A DNA stretch of 64,000 bases from Xanthobacter flavus (GCF_017875275.1 NZ_JAGGML010000001.1:2997001-3061000), one strand, 5' to 3'. Shown: positions 1-8,606, counted from the stretch's first letter. Made by a program: numbers and translations. Notes: generated from the sequence alone by a model not told the origin.

Positions 1-218
1 ACCACCGGCATGTCGTGAGCCTTGCCGTCCACGCCCACCGGATGAGGGAAGAGCACGGCCTTGTCGCGCTCGGTGCGCTTCGCCACGGCGGCGAGATTGT
101 CGGCCAGCGGCAGGTTTTCCCGCGCGACCGCCAGACGGCCATGCGCGGCGAGGTCGGCGAGCCAGGTGCGCAAATCCGGCGGGGTCTGGGCGGTGGGACG
201 GGGGCGGGGTTCCAACAT
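1..218 (-). CDS. UbiD-family decarboxylase, N-terminal part (cut by window edge)
   Basis: The 72 visible residues begin with an acidic and basic stretch and 'LRTWLADLAAHGRL', followed by a segment ending 'KAVLFPHPVGVDGKAHDMPVV'-like (read in two parts). This is the usual opening of UbiD-type prenylated-FMN decarboxylases. The ATG at 218 lies 35 bp after the stop of the ubiX-type gene, so the two probably form one transcript. UbiX supplies prenyl-FMN to UbiD enzymes, which supports the call. The metal and cofactor sites lie outside the window. The substrate cannot be told; the neighbouring regulator and 2-hydroxyacid oxidases suggest a catabolic (aromatic or unsaturated acid) role rather than ubiquinone synthesis. 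Confidence 0.72.
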   Translation of the reverse strand, partial: MLEPRPRPTAQTPPDLRTWLADLAAHGRLAVARENLPLADNLAAVAKRTERDKAVLFPHPVGVDGKAHDMPV

Positions 219-253
219 GTTTTCAGGTTCCGCTGGTCGGGATATTCGGGAGG

Positions 254-874
254 TCAGCTGGCGGGCGTGATCTGGCGCAGCGGGGCCTTGCGGCGGCGCG
301 GGCCACTCTCCTCGCCCCAGCGGCGCACGGCGCCCACCTCGATGTCGAACAGATCGAGCACCCGGCCCACCGTGTGATCGATCATTTCTTCGAGGTTGGC
401 GGGGCGCGAATAGAAGGCCGGCATGGGCGGGGAGATGATGGCGCCCATCTCGGACACCTCAGTCATGGTGCGCAGGTGGCCGGTGTGCAGCGGCGTCTCG
501 CGCGCCATCAGCACCAGGCGGCGGCGCTCCTTCAGCACCACGTCGGCGGCGCGGCTGAGCAGGCTCGAAGTGACGCCGGACGCGATCTCCGACATGGAGC
601 GCATGGAGCAGGGCGCGACCACCATGCCCATGGTGCGGAACGAGCCGGAGGAGATGGCGGCCGCCATGTCGTCGTTGGAATGGCAGACGCTGGCGAGGGC
701 CTTCACGTCCGCCACCTTGCGGTCGGTCTCGTGGGCGAGCGTGATCTCGGCGGTGCGGGACATGACGAGGTGCGTCTCGATGCCGGCCGCGCGCAGAAGC
801 TCCAGCATCCGCACGCCATAGATCACGCCGGAGGCGCCGGAGATGCCGACGACGAGACGCTTGTGATCCTGCAT
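254..874 (-). CDS. ubiX: UbiX/Pad1-type flavin prenyltransferase
   Basis: This 206-residue protein has the family signatures: an N-terminal 'VVGISGASGVIYG' flavin-binding segment, a central 'APCSMRSMSEIASG' and 'LVLMARETPLHTGHL' near residue 140. Such enzymes make prenylated FMN from FMN and dimethylallyl phosphate for a partner UbiD decarboxylase. The ATG at 874 is chosen because GGAGGAG stands just upstream; the frame stays open further out but the extension has no family similarity. The UbiD-type gene follows directly. The C-terminus carries a short basic extension rich in Arg. A dedicated copy beside UbiD and a LysR gene suggests a substrate-induced pathway. Confidence 0.9.
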   Translation of the reverse strand: MQDHKRLVVGISGASGVIYGVRMLELLRAAGIETHLVMSRTAEITLAHETDRKVADVKALASVCHSNDDMAAAISSGSFRTMGMVVAPCSMRSMSEIASGVTSSLLSRAADVVLKERRRLVLMARETPLHTGHLRTMTEVSEMGAIISPPMPAFYSRPANLEEMIDHTVGRVLDLFDIEVGAVRRWGEESGPRRRKAPLRQITPAS

Positions 875-1060
875 GGCATCTCCTCCGCGTGCTGCCGCAC
901 GTGTGGCCGAGGCCGGACGGGAGATGTGGGGAAAGGCAAGGCGCATCATTCGGGCGCCATGCGCCCGGCCTTGCCGACGATCCCTCCCCGCCACGGGCCG
1001 TTTCGGCCTTCTGGGCGACGGCTCCATGAGCCGGTGATCGAGTCATAGACAAAGGTCGTA

Positions 1061-1075
1061 ATCACTGCAAATAAT
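1061..1075. promoter_or_regulatory. Putative LysR operator, copy 1
   Basis: The 15-mer ATCACTGCAAATAAT lies in the divergent region between ubiX and lysR. Its exact reverse complement recurs at 2127-2141, just past lysR. The sequence fits the LysR-type T-N11-A pattern (T1062, A1074) and is an imperfect dyad. The location upstream of both ubiX and lysR suits an activator site with autoregulation. No binding data are available; the call rests on the repeat and its placement. Confidence 0.6.
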
Positions 1076-1137
1076 GAATGATTATCGGCGCCATCATTAC
1101 GACTGATTTCAGGCGTGGCCGCGAAGGACAATCCGCG

Positions 1138-2127
1138 ATGGATCTCAGGCAGATGCAGTATTTCCTGTGCCTCGCGGAGACCGGCAACGTCACCCGGGCG
1201 GCCCGCCAGCTCAACATCGTGCAGCCGGCGCTCAGCATGCAGATCGCCAAGCTCGAGGCGGAGTTCGGCAAGAAGCTCTTTGACCGCACCGCCCACGGCG
1301 TTTCCACCACGCCGGCGGGGGAGGCGCTGGCGCGGCTCATCTCGCCCATTGTGCGGGACGTGGAGCACGCCATGCAGGAGATGGCCCGGCTCGACGGGCG
1401 GGTGTCCGGCCGGGTGGTGGTGGGGCTCATCACCTCGGTGGCGCAGAGCACGCTGGCAAACTCTTCGGCCACGGTCGCCGCGCGTTACCCGGACGTGGAA
1501 TTCTCCGCCTGCGAGGGCTACACCGAGACCATGATGGACTGGGTGACGACCGGCCAGCTCGACCTCGCCATCATCAATGTTCCACGGCAGAAAAGGGGGC
1601 TCGCGTCCCAGCACATTCTCGACGAAGAGATGGTGTTCGCCACGCGCACCGATTCCCCCATCAATGTGCCGGAAGGCCTCGGCTTTGCCGATCTTGGCGG
1701 GCTCGATCTGGTGCTGCCGTCCAAGCGCCACGGCCTGCGGGCGATCCTTGAGGCGCAGGCGGCGGAGGCCGGCATCGAGCTGAAGCCGCGCATCGAGATC
1801 GACACGCTCTCCGCCATCTGCGAGGTGGTGGCGACGACGGACCTCGCCACCGTGCTGCCCACCATCGCCTTGCATCAGATGCTTGCGGCCGGACGGGTGC
1901 GCGGGCATCGCTTCGCCGCCCCGCTCACGCGGTCCATCGCCGTGGTGCACCACCCGCGCCGGGCCATCTCGGCGGCGGCCCATGCGGTGGTGGAGGTGAT
2001 CCGGCAGGATCTGGTGGATGCCGCCACCTCCGCCGCCACCTTCGTGCGCGCGGCGGCGCCGGTGCCGCCCGCGCGGCGGCGCGGACGGGGCAAGATCAGT
2101 CGCGCTGATCTGGCCGATAACCCGTAA
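1138..2127 (+). CDS. LysR-family transcriptional regulator
   Basis: The 329-residue protein opens with a classic LysR winged helix-turn-helix ('MQYFLCLAETGNVTRAARQL', then 'QPALSMQIAKLEAEFGKKLF'), followed by a periplasmic-binding-protein-like effector domain from about residue 90 ('RVVVGLITSV'). The C-terminus is basic. The ATG at 1138 is preferred over the in-frame ATG at 1078 because the HTH then starts at residue 2, as is normal, and GAAGGA precedes it. The gene is divergent from ubiX/ubiD and co-directional with the two oxidase genes. Paired 15-bp repeats at 1061 and 2127 suggest that it controls both sides. The effector is unknown, possibly an aromatic or hydroxy acid. Confidence 0.9.
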   Translation: MDLRQMQYFLCLAETGNVTRAARQLNIVQPALSMQIAKLEAEFGKKLFDRTAHGVSTTPAGEALARLISPIVRDVEHAMQEMARLDGRVSGRVVVGLITSVAQSTLANSSATVAARYPDVEFSACEGYTETMMDWVTTGQLDLAIINVPRQKRGLASQHILDEEMVFATRTDSPINVPEGLGFADLGGLDLVLPSKRHGLRAILEAQAAEAGIELKPRIEIDTLSAICEVVATTDLATVLPTIALHQMLAAGRVRGHRFAAPLTRSIAVVHHPRRAISAAAHAVVEVIRQDLVDAATSAATFVRAAAPVPPARRRGRGKISRADLADNP

Positions 2128-2141
2128 TTATTTGCAGTGAT
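2127..2141. promoter_or_regulatory. Putative LysR operator, copy 2 (inverted)
   Basis: ATTATTTGCAGTGAT here is the exact reverse complement of the 15-mer at 1061-1075. It begins at the last base of the lysR stop codon and lies about 50 bp before the 2-hydroxyacid oxidase start, where an activator site would be expected. The paired copies imply that the oxidase operon has its own promoter and shares the regulator with ubiX/ubiD. Confidence 0.6.
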
Positions 2142-2191
2142 GGCCCCCCGCGCTTAACCACAGCGCTAACGAGACAAGACGAGGAAACGCC

Positions 2192-3487
2192 ATGGCAAAC
2201 GTGGCAAGAGAACGTGGCGAGAGCGCCGGGACCGTTCCACCCGCCGCCGCCTCGCCGGCCGCAGCTTCACCGCCTGCGGCCGCCTGGGGCGCCGGCTCCG
2301 GCACCAGCGCCGCCGCGCGGCTGAAGCAGCGGATGCCGACGCTGGACTATCTGGAACGCGCCGCCCGCCGCCGCATCCCCCGCTTCGCCTGGGATTTCCT
2401 CGAAGGCGGAACCGGCGCCGATGTGGGCATCACCGAGAACCGCGCTGCGCTGGACGCCGTGAAGCTGGTGCCGCACTATGGCGCGCCCGGCCCGGTGGAT
2501 TGCGGCGTCGATCTCTTCGGCACCCGCTACAGCGCGCCCATCGGCATCTCGCCGGTGGGCGTGGACGGCCTGGTCTGGCCCGGCGCCACAAAGCTCCTCG
2601 CCAAGGCGGCGGCGAAGGCGCGCATTCCCTATGTGGTCGGCACCCTCGCCAGCGCCTCCATCGAGGAGGTGGCGGCGCTCGCCGGTGACTGCACCTGGTT
2701 CCAGCTCTATGGTCTGCCGGGCCGCGATCATCTCGTCACGATCGATCTGGTGCGCCGGGCCGAGGCTGCGGGCGCCCGCGCCCTCGTCGCGACCCTCGAC
2801 GCCCCCGTGCGCTCCAAGCGCCCGCGTGATCTGAACAACGGCCTCGTCGTCCCCTTCCGCACCACGGTCCGCACCGTGCGCGACGTGGCCCTGGCCCTGC
2901 CATGGGCGCTCGCGCTGGCGAAGGCGGGCACGCCGCAATTCGCCAACATGGCACCCTATGTGGAAGCGCCCGCGACGCTGCCCAGGACCGCCGGCTTCGT
3001 GCAGAGCGAGATCAAGGGCACCTTTTCGTGGGAGGCCGTGAAGCGCCTGCGCGATGCCTGGCCGCGGGCGCTGGTGATGAAGGGCATCCTGCATCCCGCC
3101 GATGCGGAGATGGCGATCTCCATCGGCGTGGACGGCATCCTCGTCTCCAACCATGGCGGCCGCCAGCTCGATGCCGCGCCCGCAGCCATCGACGTGCTGC
3201 CGGCCATTGCCGCCTCTGTCGGGAACCGGGCGACCATCCTCTATGACAGCGGCATCCGCTCCGGCCTCGATGTGGCCCGCGCGCTGGCGTTGGGGGCGGC
3301 GGGCACCTTCTGCGGCCGCGCCTTCCTCATCGGCCTCGCCGGCATCGGCGACGGCGGCGCGGACTATGTGGCGGAGATGCTCACCGAGGAAGTGCAGGTC
3401 GCCATGGGCCAGCTCGGCGTGCGCGACCTCCCTTCGCTCAAGGGCGTGGAGCGTCGCCACGAACAAGCCTTCGTGTTCCGGCCGTGA
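2192..3487 (+). CDS. FMN-dependent alpha-hydroxy-acid oxidase/dehydrogenase (LldD/GOX/MdlB family)
   Basis: The 431-residue TIM-barrel flavoprotein should oxidise an L-2-hydroxy acid to the 2-oxo acid. Catalytic and FMN motifs are visible: Q171-L-Y173, the FMN Lys in 'VMKG' (K297), and the catalytic 'SNHGGRQLD' with H321 and R324. Residues 10-40 are a low-complexity Ala/Pro stretch absent from typical relatives, so the protein is slightly long. GAGGAAA precedes the ATG. The stop overlaps the GTG start of the FAD oxidase by 4 bp, so the two are translationally coupled. Lactate, glycolate and mandelate are all possible substrates; the sequence does not separate them. Confidence 0.88.
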   Translation: MANVARERGESAGTVPPAAASPAAASPPAAAWGAGSGTSAAARLKQRMPTLDYLERAARRRIPRFAWDFLEGGTGADVGITENRAALDAVKLVPHYGAPGPVDCGVDLFGTRYSAPIGISPVGVDGLVWPGATKLLAKAAAKARIPYVVGTLASASIEEVAALAGDCTWFQLYGLPGRDHLVTIDLVRRAEAAGARALVATLDAPVRSKRPRDLNNGLVVPFRTTVRTVRDVALALPWALALAKAGTPQFANMAPYVEAPATLPRTAGFVQSEIKGTFSWEAVKRLRDAWPRALVMKGILHPADAEMAISIGVDGILVSNHGGRQLDAAPAAIDVLPAIAASVGNRATILYDSGIRSGLDVARALALGAAGTFCGRAFLIGLAGIGDGGADYVAEMLTEEVQVAMGQLGVRDLPSLKGVERRHEQAFVFRP

Positions 3488-4914
3488 CGGCCCATCCCGA
3501 CGCCGCCGTCCTCGATCGCCTCCGGCAGGCGGTCGGCCCGGCGGGCGTGCTGGAAAGCCCCGCCGACACCGAGCCCTTCCGCACGTCCGTCGGCGCGACC
3601 TTCCGGGGCGCGGCGGCCCTCGTGCTGCGCCCGGCCTCCGCGCTGGAGGTGGCGGAGGTCGTGCGCCTGTGCGCCGAGGCGCGTATTCCCATCGTGCCGC
3701 AGGCGGGCAATACCGGCCTTGCCGGCGGCGCCCAGCCGGACGGATCGGGCGCCGCCGTCATCCTCAGCGTCGATCGCATGCGCAAGGTGCGGGCGGTGGA
3801 CGTGGCCAACGACACCCTCACCGTGGAGGCCGGCGTGACCCTGGCCGAGGTGCAGGCGGAGGCGGAGCGGGTGGACCGGCTGTTCCCGCTCACCCTCGCC
3901 TCGGAAGGCTCCTGCCGCATCGGCGGCAATCTCGCCACCAATGCCGGCGGCACGCAGGTTCTGCGCTATGGCAACATGCGCGCGCTCGCCCTCGGGCTGG
4001 AAGTGGTGCTGCCGGACGGGCGCATCTGGGACGGCCTGCGCGGCCTCCGCAAGGACAATGCGGGCTACGATTTGAAGCAGCTCTTCATCGGCTCGGAAGG
4101 CACGCTCGGCATCATCACCGCGGCGGTGCTGCGCCTGTTCCCGCGCCCCCGCGCCATCGCGACTGCCTTCGCCGCCATCCCCGATCCGGCGGCGGCCATC
4201 GCGCTGCTAGGGCAGGCGAAGGCGCGGCTCGGCGACAGCCTCTCCGCCTTCGAGCTGATGCGCGCGCCGAGCCTCACCCACGCCATCGCCGCCGTACCGG
4301 GCCTCGTTTCTCCTTTCGTTGAGGCGTATCCGTGGGTTCTGCTCATCGAAGCGAGCGCGCAGGAGGGCGGCGAAAGCCTCGCCGCAGGTCTGGAGACGCT
4401 GCTTGGCGAGGGACTCGAGGATGGCCTGATCCTCGATGCCGTCATCGCCGCATCCGGCGCGCAGCGGCGCAATCTCTGGGCGCTGCGCGAGGCGCAGGCG
4501 GAAGCGCAGGCCCATGCCGGCAAGGGCGTGAAGCACGACATCAGCGTGCCCGTCTCCGCCATCCCCGCCTTCGTCGAACGGGCCGACGCGGCGCTCGCCA
4601 CGCGCTTTCCCGGCATCCTGCCCTTCACCTTCGGCCATGTGGGCGACGGCAATCTCCACTACAATCCGGTGATGCCGGCCGACTGGACCGAGGAGCAGCG
4701 CCGGGCGCGCGCCGGCGAGATCAACCGCATTGTCCATGACGTGGTGGCTGATTTCGGCGGCTCCATCAGCGCGGAGCACGGCCTCGGCCAGCTGCGCGTC
4801 GCGGAAGCCGAGCACTACAAATCCGCGGTCGAGCTGGACCTGATGCGTGCCGTGAAGGCGGCGATTGACCCGCAATGCCTCATGAACCCCGGCAAGGTGC
4901 TCCGGGCGCGCTGA
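3484..4914 (+). CDS. FAD-linked oxidase, GlcD/D-2-hydroxyacid dehydrogenase type
   Basis: This 476-residue protein starts at a GTG in a GTGA overlap with the preceding oxidase gene. The N-terminal half is a PCMH/FAD_binding_4 domain ('PQAGNTGLAGGAQPDGSG', then 'ASEGSCRIGGNLATNAGG'). The C-terminal half carries the oxidase hallmarks 'FTFGHVGDGNLHYNP' and 'SISAEHGLGQ'. Length and motifs match D-lactate, D-2-hydroxyglutarate or glycolate (GlcD) dehydrogenases. No GlcE or GlcF partner is present, which favours a stand-alone D-2-hydroxyacid dehydrogenase. Paired with an L-specific FMN oxidase, it would let the cell oxidise both enantiomers of one hydroxy acid. That pairing is an inference. Confidence 0.88.
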   Translation: MTAHPDAAVLDRLRQAVGPAGVLESPADTEPFRTSVGATFRGAAALVLRPASALEVAEVVRLCAEARIPIVPQAGNTGLAGGAQPDGSGAAVILSVDRMRKVRAVDVANDTLTVEAGVTLAEVQAEAERVDRLFPLTLASEGSCRIGGNLATNAGGTQVLRYGNMRALALGLEVVLPDGRIWDGLRGLRKDNAGYDLKQLFIGSEGTLGIITAAVLRLFPRPRAIATAFAAIPDPAAAIALLGQAKARLGDSLSAFELMRAPSLTHAIAAVPGLVSPFVEAYPWVLLIEASAQEGGESLAAGLETLLGEGLEDGLILDAVIAASGAQRRNLWALREAQAEAQAHAGKGVKHDISVPVSAIPAFVERADAALATRFPGILPFTFGHVGDGNLHYNPVMPADWTEEQRRARAGEINRIVHDVVADFGGSISAEHGLGQLRVAEAEHYKSAVELDLMRAVKAAIDPQCLMNPGKVLRAR

Positions 4915-4917
4915 GGC

Positions 4918-5424
4918 TCAGATCGCGGCCGCGATGGCGCGAACGGCAGCCTCTTCCTCCGGCGTGGGCGGCCGGCGGGCGAACGACGACACCACCTGCG
5001 CCATGGCGGCAAAGGCGAGGGCGGCGCCATCGGCACCGGCGGGCTCAGGCGCTCCCGCGGAGAGGGCGCCAAGTTCCTCCAGCTCGATGATCTCGGCAGC
5101 GATTTCGGCGGCCTGCACCTGCGCGCGCAGTTTCGTGGTGCGCGCGTCCGGCGCCGGGGCAGGGCCACTCTTGAGGCGGCGGCGCACGGCGCGCAGGGCC
5201 TTCACCACGTCCGTGTGCCACTCCGCCACGCGCGCCCGCGCGGCGGCGATGTCGGCGGCCCCCACCTCGCGCCGCAGCACCGCCCCGCGCCAGGCGGCGA
5301 AGAGGAGGATGTTGACGTCGATGCCGGCGCTTTCCTGCAAGGCGAGGCAGGCGGGCGGCACGCCCTCCCGGCCATAGAGGGCGAGGGCGAAGTCCTTCAG
5401 GGTGGTGGTCTCGTCCGCCATCAT
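4918..5424 (-). CDS. TIGR02444 family protein
   Basis: The 168-residue, Ala-rich helical protein matches the TIGR02444 family of unknown function ('FALALYGREGVPPACLALQE', 'DVNILLFAAWRG'). It is cytoplasmic, with no signal or membrane segment. An ATGATG start at 5424 follows AAAGGG. The gene converges on the FAD oxidase gene, with only 3 bp between the stops. Relatives are common in Alpha- and Gammaproteobacteria; no reaction is known. The C-terminal 60 residues are a variable Ala/Glu-rich helix. Confidence 0.8.
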   Translation of the reverse strand: MMADETTTLKDFALALYGREGVPPACLALQESAGIDVNILLFAAWRGAVLRREVGAADIAAARARVAEWHTDVVKALRAVRRRLKSGPAPAPDARTTKLRAQVQAAEIAAEIIELEELGALSAGAPEPAGADGAALAFAAMAQVVSSFARRPPTPEEEAAVRAIAAAI

Positions 5425-5543
5425 CGCGCCCTTTCTCGTCGGTTCCGCAGGCTTAAGGGACAGGGGCGGCAGGTGCAAACCATCCGGATTGCGGGGCGTG
5501 GGGAAGGCTGCTTCACTCGCCGCAAGATCACGGAGGCGCGCCC

Positions 5544-6281
5544 ATGCCCGACGCTGCGGACCCCCTGACACCCAAGACCTACGTCCTCGTCCATGGCGCA
5601 TGGCATGGCGGCTGGTGCTGGCGCGACGTGGCGGCCCTCCTGCGGGCGCGCGGCCATCGCGTGTTCGCGCCGACCCTGACTGGCCTCGGCGAACGGCGCC
5701 ATCACCTGAGCCGCGACATCAGCCTTTCAACCTTCGTCGCCGACATGATGGGCGTGATGGAGGCGGAGGAGCTTGAGGACATCGTCCTCGTCGGCCACAG
5801 CCATGGCGGGGCGGTCATCAGCGGCGTGGCAGACCTGATGCCGGAGCGCATCCGCGCCCTCGTCTATCTCGATGCCACAATCCTCCAGAACGGCGAGAGC
5901 GCCTTCGGTGTTTTGCCGGCGCAAGTGGTGGAAGAGCGGCGCCACAAGGTGGCGGAGACGGGGGGCCTCGCCATGCCGGTGCCCGATGTGACCGCCTTCG
6001 GCATTCCTGCCGACCATCCCCGCGCGGGCTGGGTGCGCCGCCGCCTCACGCCCCATCCGGTCGGTTCCTACGAAAGCCCGCTGGCGCTCGCGCATCCGGT
6101 CGGCAACGGGCGGGCGTGCACCTACATTTCCTGCACCGATCCGCTCTATCTGCCGCTCCAGCCGGCCCGAGACTGGGCGCGAGCGCAGCCGGGATGGTCA
6201 TGGCGCGAGATCGCCACCGGCCACGACGCCATGGTGCTGGCGCCGGAGGCGCTGGTCGGGCTGCTGGAAGAGGCGGGGTGA
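5544..6281 (+). CDS. Alpha/beta hydrolase, salicylate-esterase/EstC-like
   Basis: The 245-residue single-domain hydrolase has the oxyanion segment 'VLVHGAWHGGWCW', the nucleophile elbow 'GHSHGG' (Ser near residue 84) and a late 'ATGHDAM' supplying the catalytic His. This pattern is shared by plant methylesterase/hydroxynitrile-lyase-like and bacterial EstC-type esterases of the same length. It is cytoplasmic. The gene stands alone, 119 bp from its divergent neighbour and followed by an inverted repeat. The substrate is unknown, probably a small ester. Confidence 0.8.
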   Translation: MPDAADPLTPKTYVLVHGAWHGGWCWRDVAALLRARGHRVFAPTLTGLGERRHHLSRDISLSTFVADMMGVMEAEELEDIVLVGHSHGGAVISGVADLMPERIRALVYLDATILQNGESAFGVLPAQVVEERRHKVAETGGLAMPVPDVTAFGIPADHPRAGWVRRRLTPHPVGSYESPLALAHPVGNGRACTYISCTDPLYLPLQPARDWARAQPGWSWREIATGHDAMVLAPEALVGLLEEAG

Positions 6282-6298
6282 GAAGTGGAACAACCGCC

Positions 6299-6408
6299 GT
6301 CATGCCCCGGCTCGTCCGGGGCATCCACTTTGCCGCTCGTCCGGTCCTGGGACCTCCGGGCGTACCTCTGGCCGGAAGGTGGATCGCCCGGACGAGCCGA
6401 GCGATGAC
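6299..6408. repeat. Intergenic 30-bp inverted repeat (REP/mosaic-like)
   Basis: Arms at 6299-6328 and 6379-6408 are imperfect reverse complements sharing the core 'GGCTCGTCCGGG'. Together they fold into a roughly 110-base hairpin between two convergent genes. Palindromic elements with a 'CTCGTCCGGGGCATCCAC'-like core are common between genes in Rhizobiales. It may act as a transcription stop, but it has no T run. No second copy was noticed in this window. Confidence 0.7.
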
Positions 6409-6431
6409 CGTCCCTTGAAACCAGTTTACCC

Positions 6432-8606
6432 TCAATATTTCAGCTTCGCATAATAGGATGTCGCCGCCGCCGCCCGCGCCTCGCCCAGCGTGCGGATGCC
6501 GCGCGCGCGCAGCAATGGCAGCAGTTTCAGGAAGATTTCCGCCGTCACCAGCGCATCGCCCAGCGCCGTATGGCGGCCGGCGACGGTGACGCCGAGGCGG
6601 CCGGCGATGGCCTCCATGCTGTGGCTCTCCTCGCCCGGATGGGCAAGGCCGGCGAGGAGCAAGGTGTCCAGCACCGGCTGGTCGAAGGCGACGCCGCTCG
6701 CTTCCTCTTTCAGAGCGAGGAAGCGCATGTCGAAGGCGACGTTGTGGCCCACCAGCACCGTCTCCGCCGCGAAGGCATGGAAGGCCGGCAGAACTGCGCC
6801 GATGCGGGGCTTGCCGCGCACCATCTCCGGCCGGATGCCGTGCACCGCGATGCCCGCCTCCGGGATGGTGCGGCCGGGGTCCACCAATTGGTCGAAGCAT
6901 TCGCTCCCGAGGATGCGGCCGTTGACGATGCGGGTGGCGCCGATCTGGATGATCTCGTCCCCGCCCGCCGGGTCGAGGCCCGTAGTCTCGGTATCGAACA
7001 CCGTATAGGCGAGCTCGCTCAGAAGGCGCTCGTCGCTGGCATGGCTGCCGGCGCTGGCGGCGAACAGATCGAAATCGAAGAAGGCAGGCCGGCTTTCCGC
7101 CGGGGCGGTCGTTTCGGCACGGCCCTCGGAGGCGGCCGGCAGCAGGAGGCGGAAACAGGCGCCGATGCCGGTGCGCGGGCGTTCCAGCCAGAGTTCTCCG
7201 CCATGGCGCTCCACCACATCGCGCACGGAAAGCTGCGCGGCGCCGCCTATGGGCGCGCTCTGCCAGCCGGCGCCGCCCGCCGCTGCATGGGCATCGGCGA
7301 AGGCGAGGTCGAGATGCACCCGCCCGCCGGCCCGCGCGAGGCGCAGCGCGAAGCCCGGATCGGCTCCGCCCTCCGCCTCGGCCACTCGGGCCGCGAGGAA
7401 GGCGAGTGCGCTGATGAGGGCGAAACTGTCCACGCTCAGCCAAATGTCCGCATCCAAGTCGTCCGTCGTCACCGGGTGGCCGGTGTCGGCGGCGATGCGG
7501 CGGGCGGCGGCGGCGGCAAGGTCGGCGCCCAGCATGTCCTGAAGGGGCCAGCGGGCGCCCGTGAAGCTGGTGGATTCCGCGGCGAGCGACAGGCGCGTAC
7601 CGAGGCCCGTCACCTCGTCGCGCACCACGGCCTGAAAACGCTCGCGGTCGGGTGCGTCGAGGTCGGGATAGTCCAGCATGTCGAGCGCCGCCTGCATGGC
7701 GGCGAGCGAGGCGCGGGCGGATTCGGAGAGGTCGATGAGGGTGCGGTCCTGCCGGGCGCGGGCCTCGTACTCGTCGGTGATGTCGTCGAGCAGAAGCACG
7801 AAACCGGTGATCTGCTGGCCCGTCACCGCGCCCCCGGCCTCGGCCCGCACGGGGGCGAGGAGCACCCGCACCAGATGGCCGAGCGGCGTGGTGGTGACGA
7901 AACGGGCGGAGGGCCGCGCCTCGCCCCGCCCCATCAGCCGCTCAACGCGCTCGCGGGCATGGTCGATCAGCGCGCGGTCGATGACGGTGTGGATGGAGCG
8001 GCCGAGGCCGATGGGATCGGCGCTCACGCTTTCGCCCGTTCCCGGCGTGCGGAACAGGCGGCGGAAGAGGGTGCGAGCCCGGGCGTTGTAGAGGAGGATG
8101 CGGCCTTCGAGGTTCAGCACCACCACGGACTGCTCCAGTTCCGCCATCAAGGCGGCGAGCTGGTCGCGCTGGAAGGCGACGTCGCGGCTCGCCTCGGCGA
8201 CGAGTCGGGCCATGTCGTCCTGAAGCGCGCGGCGCTGGGCGGCGAGATCGTTCACCACCTCGCCCAAGGCATTCAGCCCCGCCGGGCCGGTGGCGGGAAC
8301 CGGAGGAGCTGAGGGGTCGCCCGCCAGCACCCGCGCCGCATCGGCGAGGCGCCCGGGTCCCTCCACATGGGCCGTGTAGAACCGCCGTGCGAGCAGGCCG
8401 GAGGCGGCGGAAAACAGCACCCACCACAGCACCAGAACCATGCCGTGGCTGTCGGCCACCGGGGCGAGGGCGCCCAGAAGCGTGGAGCGTGCCGCGCCGT
8501 CCAGCGCCATCAGCAGGAAGACGGCGCCCAGCCCCAGCCACACAGCGAGGGCGAGCCCCGGCAGCAGCATGGCCAGAACGGCACCCGTCCCCCGCGGCAA
8601 TCTCAT
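6432..8606 (-). CDS. Membrane PAS/degenerate histidine-kinase protein fused to a DEDDh 3'-5' exonuclease
   Basis: The 724-residue protein has two N-terminal membrane segments (about 8-32 and 48-68), a PAS-like region ('LEQSVVVLNLEGRILLYNAR', near 155) and a kinase-like middle. The expected H-box lacks His ('LSESARASLAAMQAALDML'), and the ATP-lid region survives only as 'RTGIGACFRLLLP'. From about 532 comes a complete DnaQ-type nuclease: ExoI 'FDTETTGL', ExoII 'GHNVAFDMRF' and ExoIII 'HTALGDA'. The start at 8606 overlaps the receiver gene (ATGA). It probably cannot phosphorylate but could cut or trim nucleic acid in response to an input. DnaQ-like genes are known beside actP/DUF294 genes elsewhere; the fusion is the unusual part. 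Confidence 0.82.
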   Translation of the reverse strand: MRLPRGTGAVLAMLLPGLALAVWLGLGAVFLLMALDGAARSTLLGALAPVADSHGMVLVLWWVLFSAASGLLARRFYTAHVEGPGRLADAARVLAGDPSAPPVPATGPAGLNALGEVVNDLAAQRRALQDDMARLVAEASRDVAFQRDQLAALMAELEQSVVVLNLEGRILLYNARARTLFRRLFRTPGTGESVSADPIGLGRSIHTVIDRALIDHARERVERLMGRGEARPSARFVTTTPLGHLVRVLLAPVRAEAGGAVTGQQITGFVLLLDDITDEYEARARQDRTLIDLSESARASLAAMQAALDMLDYPDLDAPDRERFQAVVRDEVTGLGTRLSLAAESTSFTGARWPLQDMLGADLAAAAARRIAADTGHPVTTDDLDADIWLSVDSFALISALAFLAARVAEAEGGADPGFALRLARAGGRVHLDLAFADAHAAAGGAGWQSAPIGGAAQLSVRDVVERHGGELWLERPRTGIGACFRLLLPAASEGRAETTAPAESRPAFFDFDLFAASAGSHASDERLLSELAYTVFDTETTGLDPAGGDEIIQIGATRIVNGRILGSECFDQLVDPGRTIPEAGIAVHGIRPEMVRGKPRIGAVLPAFHAFAAETVLVGHNVAFDMRFLALKEEASGVAFDQPVLDTLLLAGLAHPGEESHSMEAIAGRLGVTVAGRHTALGDALVTAEIFLKLLPLLRARGIRTLGEARAAAATSYYAKLKY

